This document shows, in pieces, positions 7,163 to 15,985 of a stretch of DNA of 30,619 nucleotides. The first letter of the stretch is position 1. Each line of letters starts with the position of its first letter. The stretch comes from Solidesulfovibrio magneticus (GTDB lineage: Bacteria; Desulfobacterota; Desulfovibrionia; Desulfovibrionales; Desulfovibrionaceae): NCBI GenBank assembly GCA_002482565.1, contig DLGG01000026.1, positions 1-30,619 on the forward strand, given 5' to 3'. A program made the position numbers and the translations under genes. Below the pieces are notes generated by a model. That model searched no databases and was not told where the DNA came from. It was given only the letters and a program-made list of their open reading frames with translations.

Positions 7163-9514
7163 TCAGCCCTTTTTTGCTTCGGGCAGAACGAACGATGCGG
7201 CGTCCTGTTGCTGGAGATCGCGTATCAGTTCATTGAGATTGTTTGCCAGATCAGCCAGTTCGCGTACTGCGTCGGCGCAGTGGTCCAGGGTGTCGGCAGC
7301 TTTGGCGGCCAGGGCGTTGATGTCGCCCACCGAGGTGTTGATGGCTTCAGTGGTGGCGGATTGCTGTTCGGCGGCGGCGGCGATGGACCGGACTTGGTCC
7401 CCGGCGCTGGCCACGAGTTCGACGATGCTGGACAGGGCCTGGCCCGAGCGTTCGGACAGGCCGGTGGCGTCGGCCACCCGGGCGGCGGCCTGATCCATGC
7501 GGGAGGCGGTCTCGTCGGCCCCGCGCTGGATGCCGGCAATGGCTTGGCCCACGTCCTTGGTGGCGGACATGGTTTTTTCGGCCAGCTTTCGGACCTCGTC
7601 GGCCACCACGGCAAAGCCGCGCCCGGCGTCGCCGGCCCGGGCGGCTTCGATAGCGGCGTTAAGGGCCAGCAGATTGGTCTGGTCGGCGATGTCGGAGATG
7701 ACGCCCATGATGGCCCCGATGCCCTTGGCCCGGTCGTCGAGTTCGCCCATGGTGGCGGCCAGGGCGGCGGACTGCTGGCGCACGGCGTCCACGGCCTTGG
7801 CGGCTTCTCCGGCCAGCCCGGCCCCTTCTCCGGCCGTGTCCCGGGCCTTTTCGGCCAGGCTGGCGGTGTCGCCGGCGTTTTTGGCCACATCCATGATGGT
7901 GGCGGAAAGCTCGGCCACGGCCGAAGCGGTTTCCTGGACGCGGTGGCTTTGTTCCCGCGCCCCAAGGCTGGCTTCCCCGATGCTGCGGGCCAGATCGTCG
8001 GCGGCGGCGGCCATGCGGTCGGCCACCTGGGAAGCCTGGCCGGCCAGACTGGAAATCAGCGCGTTTTGCTCCTCGATGCGGTTTTTCTGGCTCACGATGC
8101 CGGTCATGTCGTTCCAGAAGATGACGCAGCCGAGCAGGTTGCGGTCCATGTCGTAGAAAAGCGTGGTGTCCACATGCAGATGCAAGACACGCCCGCGCCG
8201 GGTGGTGAAATCCACGTCGAGGGAAAGCCCGCGCCCTTCGCGCAGGGTGCGCTGGGAAAGGGTTTCCCGGTTCGGGTCCCCGTAGAAGAGTTGGCCGGTC
8301 ACCTGCCCCTTGGCCGATTCCGGGGTGGCGTCGAGGTCGAGCAGGTCGATGACCTGCCGGTTGAGCCACAGGATGCGCCCGTCCGGGCCGGCGATGGCGC
8401 AGGGGGCCGGTATGCCGTCGAGGACGCCCTGGGAGAAGCCGAGCTTGTTTTTGAGGTCGGCCACCATGGCGCTGACGCTGGCCGCCAGGTCGGCCAGTTC
8501 GAAGCGGAAGCGGCCGACGAGTTTTGCTCCGAGATTGCCGGCCGTGACCTCACGGGCGTAGGCGGCCACCCGGGTCAGCGGGCGCAGCGCCATGGCCCGG
8601 TTGGCCAGGGTGATGCCGGCCACGGCGGCGATAAGGCAGCAGGCCCCGATGACCAGGAGCAGATTGCGTTGGGACGCGGCGGTGGCCGTCATCTCGGATT
8701 CGTAGGCGGTCATGCACACGACCCAGCCGGTGCGGGACACCGGCGCGAAGGCCATGACCTTGCGCTCGCCCTTCCAGTCGTAGGCGACCAGGCCCTCCTT
8801 GCTGGCCAGGGCTTGTTTGGCGAAGGGCTGGTCGGCCACATTCTTAAGCAGCATGTCCTTGTCGGTGGCGTGGGCGATGACGTTGCCCTTGCCGTCGAGC
8901 ATGAGGCCGTAGCCGCGCGCGCCGAACCGCAGGGGATCGATGAAGTTCTTGGTGAAGACGTTCCATTTGGGACACACGGCCACGCCGCCGAGCAGCTTGC
9001 CGTCCGGGCCGCGTACGGCCTTGGCCACCACGAAGATGAGGATGTCGCCGGTCTTGGCGCTCATGATCTGGTCGGTGAAAAAGAGGTCTTTGCCGCCGAG
9101 CACGGCCTTCACATAGTCGCGGTCGGAGCGGTCGCCGCCGGCCATGTCCTGCAGGTTGGCGTTGTAGCCGGAAACGACCTTGCCTTTGAGATCGAAGGAG
9201 AAGATGGCCCAGTAGTGCTTGTAGCTCTCGATGTAGTTGCGAAAACGGTCCTGGGAGCGCTTGGCGTCGCCGGACAGGCCGGCAATGACGGCGTCCTGGG
9301 TGGCCAGGGCCCGGGCCACATCGGCGGCGTCTTCGAGATAGAGGTCCAGGGTGCGGCTGGTGGAGGAGGCCAGCTGGCTTAAGGCGGATTCTTGCAGGTC
9401 GGAAGCCATGCGAAACGAGGTGCGCGAAACGTAGAGCACCAGTACGACGATGGCGACGGTGACGCAGCCGGCGACGAGCACGGTGAGCACGGTGTTGACG
9501 CTGCCCTTGGCCAT
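7163..9514 (-). CDS. Methyl-accepting chemotaxis protein 2 (dCache-HAMP-PAS-MCP)
   Basis: A 783-residue chemoreceptor with the same layout as its neighbours: TM1 (~7-29), periplasmic dCache-like sensor with GGDRSDRDYVK (~127-136), TM2 (~288-310), HAMP, PAS (GIPAPCAIAGPD, later YGDPNRETLSQRTL) and the signalling domain with DIADQTNLLALNAA and GRGFAVVADEVRKLAEKT. Within the tandem set it resembles receptor 1 most in the sensor, but its signalling domain differs more (for example DDRAKGIGAIMGV). ATG 9514 is chosen because GGGAGGG precedes it and the hydrophobic helix follows at once. The C-terminus ends in a Gln/Asp-rich stretch and EAKKG, with no CheR-binding pentapeptide. The ligand is unknown. 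Confidence 0.92.
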   Translation of the reverse strand: MAKGSVNTVLTVLVAGCVTVAIVVLVLYVSRTSFRMASDLQESALSQLASSTSRTLDLYLEDAADVARALATQDAVIAGLSGDAKRSQDRFRNYIESYKHYWAIFSFDLKGKVVSGYNANLQDMAGGDRSDRDYVKAVLGGKDLFFTDQIMSAKTGDILIFVVAKAVRGPDGKLLGGVAVCPKWNVFTKNFIDPLRFGARGYGLMLDGKGNVIAHATDKDMLLKNVADQPFAKQALASKEGLVAYDWKGERKVMAFAPVSRTGWVVCMTAYESEMTATAASQRNLLLVIGACCLIAAVAGITLANRAMALRPLTRVAAYAREVTAGNLGAKLVGRFRFELADLAASVSAMVADLKNKLGFSQGVLDGIPAPCAIAGPDGRILWLNRQVIDLLDLDATPESAKGQVTGQLFYGDPNRETLSQRTLREGRGLSLDVDFTTRRGRVLHLHVDTTLFYDMDRNLLGCVIFWNDMTGIVSQKNRIEEQNALISSLAGQASQVADRMAAAADDLARSIGEASLGAREQSHRVQETASAVAELSATIMDVAKNAGDTASLAEKARDTAGEGAGLAGEAAKAVDAVRQQSAALAATMGELDDRAKGIGAIMGVISDIADQTNLLALNAAIEAARAGDAGRGFAVVADEVRKLAEKTMSATKDVGQAIAGIQRGADETASRMDQAAARVADATGLSERSGQALSSIVELVASAGDQVRSIAAAAEQQSATTEAINTSVGDINALAAKAADTLDHCADAVRELADLANNLNELIRDLQQQDAASFVLPEAKKG

Positions 9515-9924
9515 GAGCCCTCCCGGGGATCGGGTCCCACGGGCGGCCGGAGGACCCGGCGGCGGCAAACGGCCAAGAGACGCCCTGAGACGCTGTTGGC
9601 GGGAATTATTACGGAACGGCAACGAAAAGCGCAACGGCAAAACGTGATAATATCCGGTTTGTCCGGCAAAGGCCGCCGGCCGGTACAGGGGCGGCTTGGG
9701 CGCCGCTTACGGAGGCCCGGACGACGGGTGAGCGAGGAGTGGCGAGTTCGGGGCTTGCCGGAGCTTGGTCTGGTCGGAGCCTCCTTGGTCTGGTGGTTGT
9801 CGGTGTCCGGCAGCCGCGCCGACCTGAAGCGCAGCCGCCGGACGGTTCACAAGCCAGTATTGAGGTTGCTGCTTGTTGCGCCGGGCGTCGTCCCGGCTTG
9901 GACGAGCCGTGGCCGCGCGCCGTG
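9515..9924. other. Intergenic region between chemoreceptors 3 and 2
   Basis: About 410 bp with no convincing gene; frames through it lack a ribosome site. It includes a possible leftward promoter for receptor 2 (9606-9634) and a short hairpin, GCCGGG/CCCGGC at 9880-9885 and 9892-9897, beyond the receptor 3 stop. That hairpin has no T-tract, so I cannot call it a terminator. Confidence 0.5.
9606..9634 (-). promoter_or_regulatory. Possible sigma70 promoter of chemoreceptor 2
   Basis: Read leftward: TTGCGC (9634-9629), 17-nt spacer, TAATAA (9611-9606), about 90 bp upstream of the start codon in a locally A/T-rich patch. The box matches are only partial. Confidence 0.3.
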
Positions 9925-12258
9925 CTAGGCCGTCAAGGAGGCCTGGCCGCTGCCGCCCTTGATGTCGGCCACCAGGGTGTTGAGTTCGTGGGCCTGGGCG
10001 GCCAGCTCGGTGACGGCCTGGGCGGACTGGCCCATGGCCTGCGCGGTTTCCGAGGCGATGCGGCTGATGGCCTCCACGGCCCGGTTGATCTCCTCGGAGG
10101 TGGCCGATTGTTCCTCGGCCGCCGTGGCGATGGCCCGGACCTGATCGCCGGCGGTTTCCACCACCGCCACGATCTCGCCCAGGGCGTCGCCGGAACGCTT
10201 GGCCAGTTCCGTGGCCTGTTCCACGGCGGAGGAGGCCTGTTCCACCATGGTCACGGTGTCGGCCGTACCGCGCTGGATGCCGCTGATGGCTTCGCCCACT
10301 TCCTTGGTGGCGTGCATGGTCTTTTCGGCCAGCTTGCGCACTTCGTCGGCCACGACGGCGAAGCCGCGTCCGGCCTCGCCGGCCCTGGCCGCCTCGATGG
10401 CGGCATTGAGCGCCAGGAGGTTGGTCTGATCGGCGATGTCGGAGATGACGCCAAGCACCGCGCCGATGCCTTGGGCCTGCTCGCCCAGGCCATGCATGTT
10501 GGTCTTGAGCTTGTCGGCGGCCAGCCGCACCTTGTCCACGGCGGCCACGACATCCACCACCAAGCTGGCCCCTTCCCGGGCCTTGTCCCGGGCGGCGGCG
10601 GCGTTGCCGGCGGTTTCGCCGGCGTTTCTGGCCACTTCCAGGATGGTGGCGTTCATCTGTTCCACGGCGGTGACGGTTTCCTGGACCCGGTTGTTCTGCT
10701 CCTGCGCGCCTTGGTTGGCCTGCTCGATCTGGGCCGAGAGCTCTTCTGCGGCCGAGGCCATGCGGTCGGCGGTGTTGGAGGCGGCGTCGGCGGTGTCGGC
10801 CATGAGCGTGTTCTGGGCGGCGATGCGCTCCTGCTGGAGGTAGCGTTCGGTCTGGTCGTTCCAGAAGGAGATGGACCCCAGGAGCTTGCCGTCCATGTCG
10901 TAAAAGGGCGTGGTGATGACGTCGATGCGCAGCTTCTTGCCCGAGGGCGAGACGAACTCGTTGTGGGCCGCGATGACCCGGCGTTCGGCCAGGGCGAGGT
11001 CGGAACAGGTCTCCCTGGAAGCGTCGTTCAGATAGAACTGGCCGGATTTTTGGCCCACGAAGGTCTCGGGCGGAGCGGACTTTTCCAGCAGATCGCAGAT
11101 CTGCTTGTTGGCCCAGAGCATGTTGCAGTCGGGGCCGACGATGCCGCAGGGGGTGGGGATGCCTTCCATGACGCCCTGGGCGAAGCCGAGCTTGTTTTTG
11201 AGTTCGGCCACCATGCGTTCCAGGTTGTGGGCCAGGCCGGCCAACTCGAAGCGGAAACGGCCGGTGAGGGCGGCCTTGAGGTCGCCGTCGGCCACGGCGG
11301 CGGCAAAGGCGGCGATGGCGGCCAGGGGCGAGAGCACCACCACCTTGTTGAACACGATGATAAGCCCGGCCACAAGCACCAGCACGGCCGCGCCGATGAC
11401 CAGCAGCACGTTTCGTTGGCCCGAGGCCAGGGCGGCCATTTCCGATTCCGAGGCGGTCATGCACACCAGCCAACCGGTGGCGGGCACTTGGGCCACGGCC
11501 ATGAACTTTCCCTCGCCCTTGAAATTGTAGGCCATGATGCCGTTTTTGAGAGCCAGGGCACGTTCCGAAATGGTTTTGTCGGCCGGCTGGGAGAGCAGCA
11601 TGGACTTGTCCTTGGCGTGGGCGATGACGATGCCCTGTCCGTCGAGCATATAGGCGTAGCCGGACTCGCCGAAGCGGACGGGATCAAGGTAGCGTTTGGT
11701 GAAATTCTCCCAGATGGGGCTGACGATGACCATGCCGATGGTTTTGCCCGCCGCGTCCTTGACGGCGTGGGCGGCCACGAAAAGGAGCGTGCCGCTGGTC
11801 TTGCCCTTGAGGATGGACTTGGTGACGTAACTGGCTTGGCCGCCCATGACGGCCTTGAAGTATTCCCGGTCGGCGTAGCTCGGGGCCAGTCCCTCGCCGC
11901 TTTTCAGGGCTCCGGCCACGGGTTTGCCGGACGCGTCGATAATGAGCGCGGAAAAAAGATTGTCGGCGTTGGCGACAAACTGGCGCAGCATGGTTTGGGC
12001 GACCTCGGGCGATCCCGACAAAGCGTCAACCACGGCGGGTTGGCTGGCCAGGCTTTCCACCTGATCCTCGGCGCTACTGATATAGAGTTCGAGAATGTTG
12101 CCCAGATTCTTGGCGGTACGTTCCAGCGCTTCCTGTTCCAGATCGAGAGAAATGTCGTAGGTCGATTTGGCGGTGTAGCCGATGATGCCGGCGATGCCGC
12201 AGAAAAGCGACACCAGGACGGCGAGGGTGAGAACCTGATTGAGACCAAGGCATTTCAT
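9925..12258 (-). CDS. Methyl-accepting chemotaxis protein 3 (dCache-HAMP-PAS-MCP)
   Basis: A 777-residue chemoreceptor starting MKCLGLNQVLTLAV, with TM1 (~8-28), periplasmic dCache-like sensor (~33-280; pocket motif ADREYFKAVMGG at ~129-140), TM2 (~288-310), HAMP, PAS (GIPTPCGIVGPD and GQKSGQFYLNDASRET) and the signalling domain with DIADQTNLLALNAA and GRGFAVVADEVRKLAEKT. The start ATG 12258 has GAGGAG 9 nt upstream. It is collinear without gaps over at least the first 140 residues with receptor 4 (also 777 residues), and the DNA of their 3' ends is nearly the same, so the two are duplicates. It lies divergent from the helix-turn-helix gene at 12531. No CheR pentapeptide is present; the ligand is unknown. 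Confidence 0.93.
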   Translation of the reverse strand: MKCLGLNQVLTLAVLVSLFCGIAGIIGYTAKSTYDISLDLEQEALERTAKNLGNILELYISSAEDQVESLASQPAVVDALSGSPEVAQTMLRQFVANADNLFSALIIDASGKPVAGALKSGEGLAPSYADREYFKAVMGGQASYVTKSILKGKTSGTLLFVAAHAVKDAAGKTIGMVIVSPIWENFTKRYLDPVRFGESGYAYMLDGQGIVIAHAKDKSMLLSQPADKTISERALALKNGIMAYNFKGEGKFMAVAQVPATGWLVCMTASESEMAALASGQRNVLLVIGAAVLVLVAGLIIVFNKVVVLSPLAAIAAFAAAVADGDLKAALTGRFRFELAGLAHNLERMVAELKNKLGFAQGVMEGIPTPCGIVGPDCNMLWANKQICDLLEKSAPPETFVGQKSGQFYLNDASRETCSDLALAERRVIAAHNEFVSPSGKKLRIDVITTPFYDMDGKLLGSISFWNDQTERYLQQERIAAQNTLMADTADAASNTADRMASAAEELSAQIEQANQGAQEQNNRVQETVTAVEQMNATILEVARNAGETAGNAAAARDKAREGASLVVDVVAAVDKVRLAADKLKTNMHGLGEQAQGIGAVLGVISDIADQTNLLALNAAIEAARAGEAGRGFAVVADEVRKLAEKTMHATKEVGEAISGIQRGTADTVTMVEQASSAVEQATELAKRSGDALGEIVAVVETAGDQVRAIATAAEEQSATSEEINRAVEAISRIASETAQAMGQSAQAVTELAAQAHELNTLVADIKGGSGQASLTA

Positions 12259-12474
12259 GCGAGATGCTCCTCAATGACCGCTTTCCGACAATCGCCTGCG
12301 CGGGCAGACCGGAGGACGTAGCGGGACGCAGTGGGATGATGGAGGATTCTCGGGCCACGCTTGGCCGGAAACTGCTTACGGCGCATCATGCCGCCGGCGG
12401 CTGAACAGTCCGAGTCCGACGTTAGCCACTAGGGAAAACGTCCAGGCTTTACTAGAACCTTTTTTTGGTTTTCT

Positions 12475-12503
12475 TTGACAACAAATAAATACCAAAATAT
12501 TCT
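12475..12503 (+). promoter_or_regulatory. Strong sigma70 promoter of the helix-turn-helix gene
   Basis: Consensus TTGACA at 12475-12480, a 17-nt A-rich spacer, and TATTCT at 12498-12503. It is the clearest promoter in the window, in an A/T-rich island (about 12446-12505) that stands out from the GC-rich surroundings. The start codon at 12531 lies about 20 nt beyond the expected transcription start. Confidence 0.8.
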
Positions 12504-12530
12504 TTGGGCAGGATTCACGGAGGCAAGGGC

Positions 12531-13448
12531 ATGACGCCGGGAAGGCCACGGTCAGTGCGGCTGAAGGGAACGGGCGACAAGCTGTATATGGCGCTCAAGC
12601 TTCTGGGGTTGTCTTGGAGCACCAGGGTCGAGGCCGAGCGGCTGACCAGCGACGGGCGTTGGCGCCAATGCCGGCTGCCGCGCAGCGTCAACACTGTGCT
12701 GGAAGACATCCGCTGCGGCATGGCGGTCGAGCGCCTGGAGCGCTATGCCCAGTTTTTCAAGGTTTCGGCGGGGCTTTTTCTCGACGAGGCCATCGGGGCC
12801 TATGCTCCCGAGTTCTCCTGCCAGATCCTCAAAAGCCGTCACGACGCCCGGGTCGTCAGTCCGTTTGATTTCGGACGCGGCGTGGCCAGCCTGGAGCTGC
12901 TCAACCGGCAAAACGACGCAGTCAATTTAAACAACCTGCTGGGGCTGCTTGGCGGCTGCTACGATCTGGCCGTTCGCACCGCGCCATCGGATGTCTGGCT
13001 CTTCGGTGCGGCCGTCATCGGCGAACCGGCCGACGACGCCTTGCAAACCGTGGGGGTGCTGGCCGTGCCCGACGCGCCGGTGGATTTTCACGGCCGCGTC
13101 TTTCGCTGGCACAACTATCTCCATGTGCACTACGCTTCCACGGACAACCAGCTCATTGGCTACATGATGACCCACGATCCCCTGCAATCGGTGCTGGTGC
13201 GCCACCGGCGGCCGTTTTTCATGAGGCTCAACGCCCTGGCCGGGAATCTGGTGCCGGCGGCCCAACCCGATATTTCCATCATCTACGCGCTACGCCGGTC
13301 GGAACCGGCGGCGGCTTTCGAGGAATTGCGTCAGGCGGCCATCCAGCGACCGATCCTGGAACCGGGGCACCCCCGCTATGGGGTGATCATGGAGATGCTG
13401 GCGCGAAGCGAGGACGGCCAGGCCGAGAGCGGGGCGGCTGGTTCCTGA
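12531..13448 (+). CDS. Putative XRE-like helix-turn-helix DNA-binding protein
   Basis: A 305-residue soluble protein. Residues ~15-85 look like a lambda-repressor-type fold: an LYMALKLLGLS helix, then RSVNTVLEDIRCGMAVERLERYAQFFKVS followed by AGLFLDEAI, which matches the closing helices of XRE domains (usually 'ERLERIAxxLxVSxxxLL'). The rest (~100-305) includes a WHNYLHVHYAS patch and no family I recognise, so an effector-sensing or dimerisation domain is a guess. Start ATG 12531 is chosen because GGAGG lies 9 nt upstream; an in-frame TTG at 12504 overlaps the promoter and is unlikely. It stands alone on the plus strand between two duplicated chemoreceptor genes and could control them or itself; nothing in the sequence proves this. 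Confidence 0.8.
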   Translation: MTPGRPRSVRLKGTGDKLYMALKLLGLSWSTRVEAERLTSDGRWRQCRLPRSVNTVLEDIRCGMAVERLERYAQFFKVSAGLFLDEAIGAYAPEFSCQILKSRHDARVVSPFDFGRGVASLELLNRQNDAVNLNNLLGLLGGCYDLAVRTAPSDVWLFGAAVIGEPADDALQTVGVLAVPDAPVDFHGRVFRWHNYLHVHYASTDNQLIGYMMTHDPLQSVLVRHRRPFFMRLNALAGNLVPAAQPDISIIYALRRSEPAAAFEELRQAAIQRPILEPGHPRYGVIMEMLARSEDGQAESGAAGS

Positions 13449-13591
13449 GCCGTCTGTCCGGGCCATGGCCTGGACAGGCTAGACGCTGGCGAGGCGGCAG
13501 CGGCCATTTCCAGAGCTGCTCGGACGCATCCCCCGCGCGCTGTCGGCCAAGGCACGCGCGTCGGTTCCGATGCCCAGTTCCCCAAAATGTG

Positions 13592-13626
13592 AACGGCCCT
13601 TTCCGGTTTTGCCGGAAAGGGCCGTT
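13592..13626. terminator. Bidirectional terminator between the HTH gene and chemoreceptor 4
   Basis: A perfect 15-bp stem, AACGGCCCTTTCCGG at 13592-13606 and its complement at 13612-13626, with a TTTTG loop. It sits between convergent genes ending at 13448 and 13652. GTTTGG follows on the plus strand, and TTCACATTTT follows on the minus strand, so it may serve both. Confidence 0.75.
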
Positions 13627-13651
13627 TGGCGTCGACGTCCGTCGGGGCGCG

Positions 13652-15985
13652 TCAGGAAGCGATGGCGGCCTGGCCGCCGCTGCCGCCCTTGATGTCGGCC
13701 ACCAGGCCGTTGAGCTCGTGGGCCTGGGTGGCCAGCTCGGCCACGGCCTGGGCGGATTGGCCCATGGCGTCGGCGGTTTCCGAAGCGATGCGGCTGATGG
13801 CGTCCACGGCCCGGTTGATCTCTTCGGCGGTGGCCGACTGCTCCTCGGCCGCCGTGGCGATGGCCCGGACCTGATCGCCGGCGGCCTCGACCACGGAGAC
13901 GATTTCCCCAAGGGCCGCGCCCGAGCGCGAGGCCAGGGCCGTGGCCTGGTCCACGGCCGCCGCCGCCTGGTCCACCATGGCTACGGTGTCGGCCGTGCCG
14001 CGCTGGATGCCGCTGATGGCCTGGCCGACTTCCTTGGTGGCGTGCATGGTTTTTTCGGCCAGTTTGCGGACTTCGTCGGCAACGACCGCGAAACCGCGTC
14101 CGGCCTCGCCGGCCCTGGCCGCCTCGATGGCGGCGTTAAGGGCGAGCAAGTTGGTCTGGTCGGCGATGTCGGAGATGACGCCCAGCACCGCGCCAATGCC
14201 CTGGGCCTGTTCGCCCAGGCCCCGCATGTTGGTCTTGAGCTGCTCGGCGGCGTCGCGCACCTTGTCCACGGCCTCCATCACGTCCACGACCAGCTCGGCC
14301 CCTTCGCGGGCCTTGTCCCGGGCGGCGGCGGCGTTGCCGGCGGTCTCGCCGGCGTTTTTCGCCACTTCCAGGATGGTGGCGTTCATCTGCTCCACGGCGG
14401 TGACGGTTTCCTGAACGCGATTGTTCTGTTCCTGCGCGCCGTGGTTGGCCTGTTCGATCTGGGCCGCGAGCTGCTCGGCGGCCGAGGCCATGCGGTCGGC
14501 GGTGTGGGAGGCGGCGTCGGCCGTGTCGGCCATGAGCACGTTTTGGGCGGCGATGCGTTGTTGCTGGTTGTGGAGTTCGGTCTGGTCGGTCCAGAAGGAC
14601 AGCGCGCCCAGCAGCGTGCCGTCCATGTCGTAAAACGGCGTGGCGACGATGTGGACGTTGAGCGTGCGGCCCGAGGGGGTGACGTATTCGCTGTCGGCTT
14701 CCTGGGCCTGGCGCTGGGCCAGGGCACGGTCGGAGCGGGTTTCCTTGGAGGCGTCGCCCAGGAAGAACAGGCCGGACTTCTGGCCGACGTAGCTGGCCGG
14801 CGCATCGGGCTTTTCCAGCAGGTCGCAGATCTGCTGGTTGGCCCAGAGCATGTTGCTGTCCGGGCCGACGATGCCGCAGGGGGCGGAGATGCCTTCCATG
14901 ACGCCCTGGGCGAAGCCGAGCTTGTGTTTGAGTTCGGCCACCATGCGTTCGAGGTTGCGGGCCAGCCCGGCCAGTTCGAAGCGGAAGCGGCCGGTGAGAA
15001 CGGCCTTGAGGTCGCCGTCGGCCACGGCGGCGGCGTAGGCGGCGATGGCGGCCAGGGGCTTGAGCACCACCACCCGGTTGAAGATGATGATAAGCGCGGC
15101 CACAAGCACCAGGGCGGCCGCGCCGATGGCGATGAGCACGTTGCGCTGGCCCACGGCGCGCTGGGCCAGTTCGTCCGAGGACACGGTCATGCACACCAGC
15201 CACTGGACGCCGGAGATCTGGGCCACGCCCATGAATTTTTTCTCGCCGTTGTAGGTATAGTCCATGACGCCGTTTTTGAGCGCCAGGGCGCGCTCGCCGA
15301 TGGTGCGGTCGGCGGGCTGCTTGAGCATAAGCGACTTGTCCTTGGCGTGGGCGATGATGCGGCCCTGGTCGTCGAACATGAAGCCGTAGCCGGTCTCGCC
15401 GAAGCGGATGGGGGAGAGGTACTTGCGGATGAGCCGGTTCCAGTCCGTGGCCAACACGATCATGCCCCGGGACTTGCCGTCCGGGCCGTGAACGGCGTGG
15501 GCGGTGAGGAAGTAGGGCTTGCCGGCCTCGTCGAGGCGGATTTCGCCGCTGGTGAAGTCGTCGCTGCCGGCCGTGATCTTTTTGAAGAAGTCCCAGTCCT
15601 TGTAGGAGTCGGCCAGGGGCTTGCCGGACTTGTAGACGCCGGAGACGGCCTTGCCGTCGTTGTCCACCACGGCCACGGCCAGGACGGAGGTGGAGCTTTT
15701 GAGGTAGCCCTCCAGCATCTTCTGGGCCCGGTCGGGCGCGCCGATAAGCGCTTCGAGAAAGATCGGCAGCGAGGCCAGGGTGTCGACGCTTTCCTTGGCG
15801 GTATCGAGGCTCAAGCCGATCAGGTTGACCATGTCCGAGGCCGTGCGCTGGAGTTCCTCCTCTTGCAGGGAGGTGGAAATCTCGTTGGTGGAGACGGCGG
15901 CATAGGTGATGATGGCGGCGATGCCGCAAAAAAGCGAGACGATGACGGCCAGGGTCAAGACGGCGTTGAGGCCCAGTCGGCGCAT
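13652..15985 (-). CDS. Methyl-accepting chemotaxis protein 4 (dCache-HAMP-PAS-MCP), paralogue of 3
   Basis: A 777-residue chemoreceptor beginning MRRLGLNAVLTLAVIVSLF. It has TM1 (~8-28), a periplasmic dCache-like sensor, TM2 (~288-310), HAMP, PAS (GISAPCGIVGPD) and the signalling domain with DIADQTNLLALNAA and GRGFAVVADEVRKLAEKT. Equal length and gap-free alignment of the N-terminus show it is a duplicate of receptor 3. In the sensor the segment equivalent to D130-R-E-Y-F of receptor 3 is D130-W-D-F-F here: the arginine kept in the other three receptors is replaced by tryptophan, which suggests a different ligand. The start is ATG 15985 (GGGAG upstream); a long open frame further upstream lacks sensible protein. 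It ends GGQAAIAS with no CheR pentapeptide. Confidence 0.93.
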   Translation of the reverse strand: MRRLGLNAVLTLAVIVSLFCGIAAIITYAAVSTNEISTSLQEEELQRTASDMVNLIGLSLDTAKESVDTLASLPIFLEALIGAPDRAQKMLEGYLKSSTSVLAVAVVDNDGKAVSGVYKSGKPLADSYKDWDFFKKITAGSDDFTSGEIRLDEAGKPYFLTAHAVHGPDGKSRGMIVLATDWNRLIRKYLSPIRFGETGYGFMFDDQGRIIAHAKDKSLMLKQPADRTIGERALALKNGVMDYTYNGEKKFMGVAQISGVQWLVCMTVSSDELAQRAVGQRNVLIAIGAAALVLVAALIIIFNRVVVLKPLAAIAAYAAAVADGDLKAVLTGRFRFELAGLARNLERMVAELKHKLGFAQGVMEGISAPCGIVGPDSNMLWANQQICDLLEKPDAPASYVGQKSGLFFLGDASKETRSDRALAQRQAQEADSEYVTPSGRTLNVHIVATPFYDMDGTLLGALSFWTDQTELHNQQQRIAAQNVLMADTADAASHTADRMASAAEQLAAQIEQANHGAQEQNNRVQETVTAVEQMNATILEVAKNAGETAGNAAAARDKAREGAELVVDVMEAVDKVRDAAEQLKTNMRGLGEQAQGIGAVLGVISDIADQTNLLALNAAIEAARAGEAGRGFAVVADEVRKLAEKTMHATKEVGQAISGIQRGTADTVAMVDQAAAAVDQATALASRSGAALGEIVSVVEAAGDQVRAIATAAEEQSATAEEINRAVDAISRIASETADAMGQSAQAVAELATQAHELNGLVADIKGGSGGQAAIAS

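Noticed and set aside
7208..9382. Very long open frame on the plus strand opposite chemoreceptor 2 (similar ones at 9739-12321 and 13589-16012)
   Set aside because: They mirror the codon pattern of the GC-rich receptor genes, give Gly/His/Val-rich peptides with no domain, and lack ribosome sites.
9707..11473. Long minus-strand frame inside receptor 3
   Set aside because: It is out of phase with the receptor and gives an Arg/Gly/His-rich, non-protein-like peptide.
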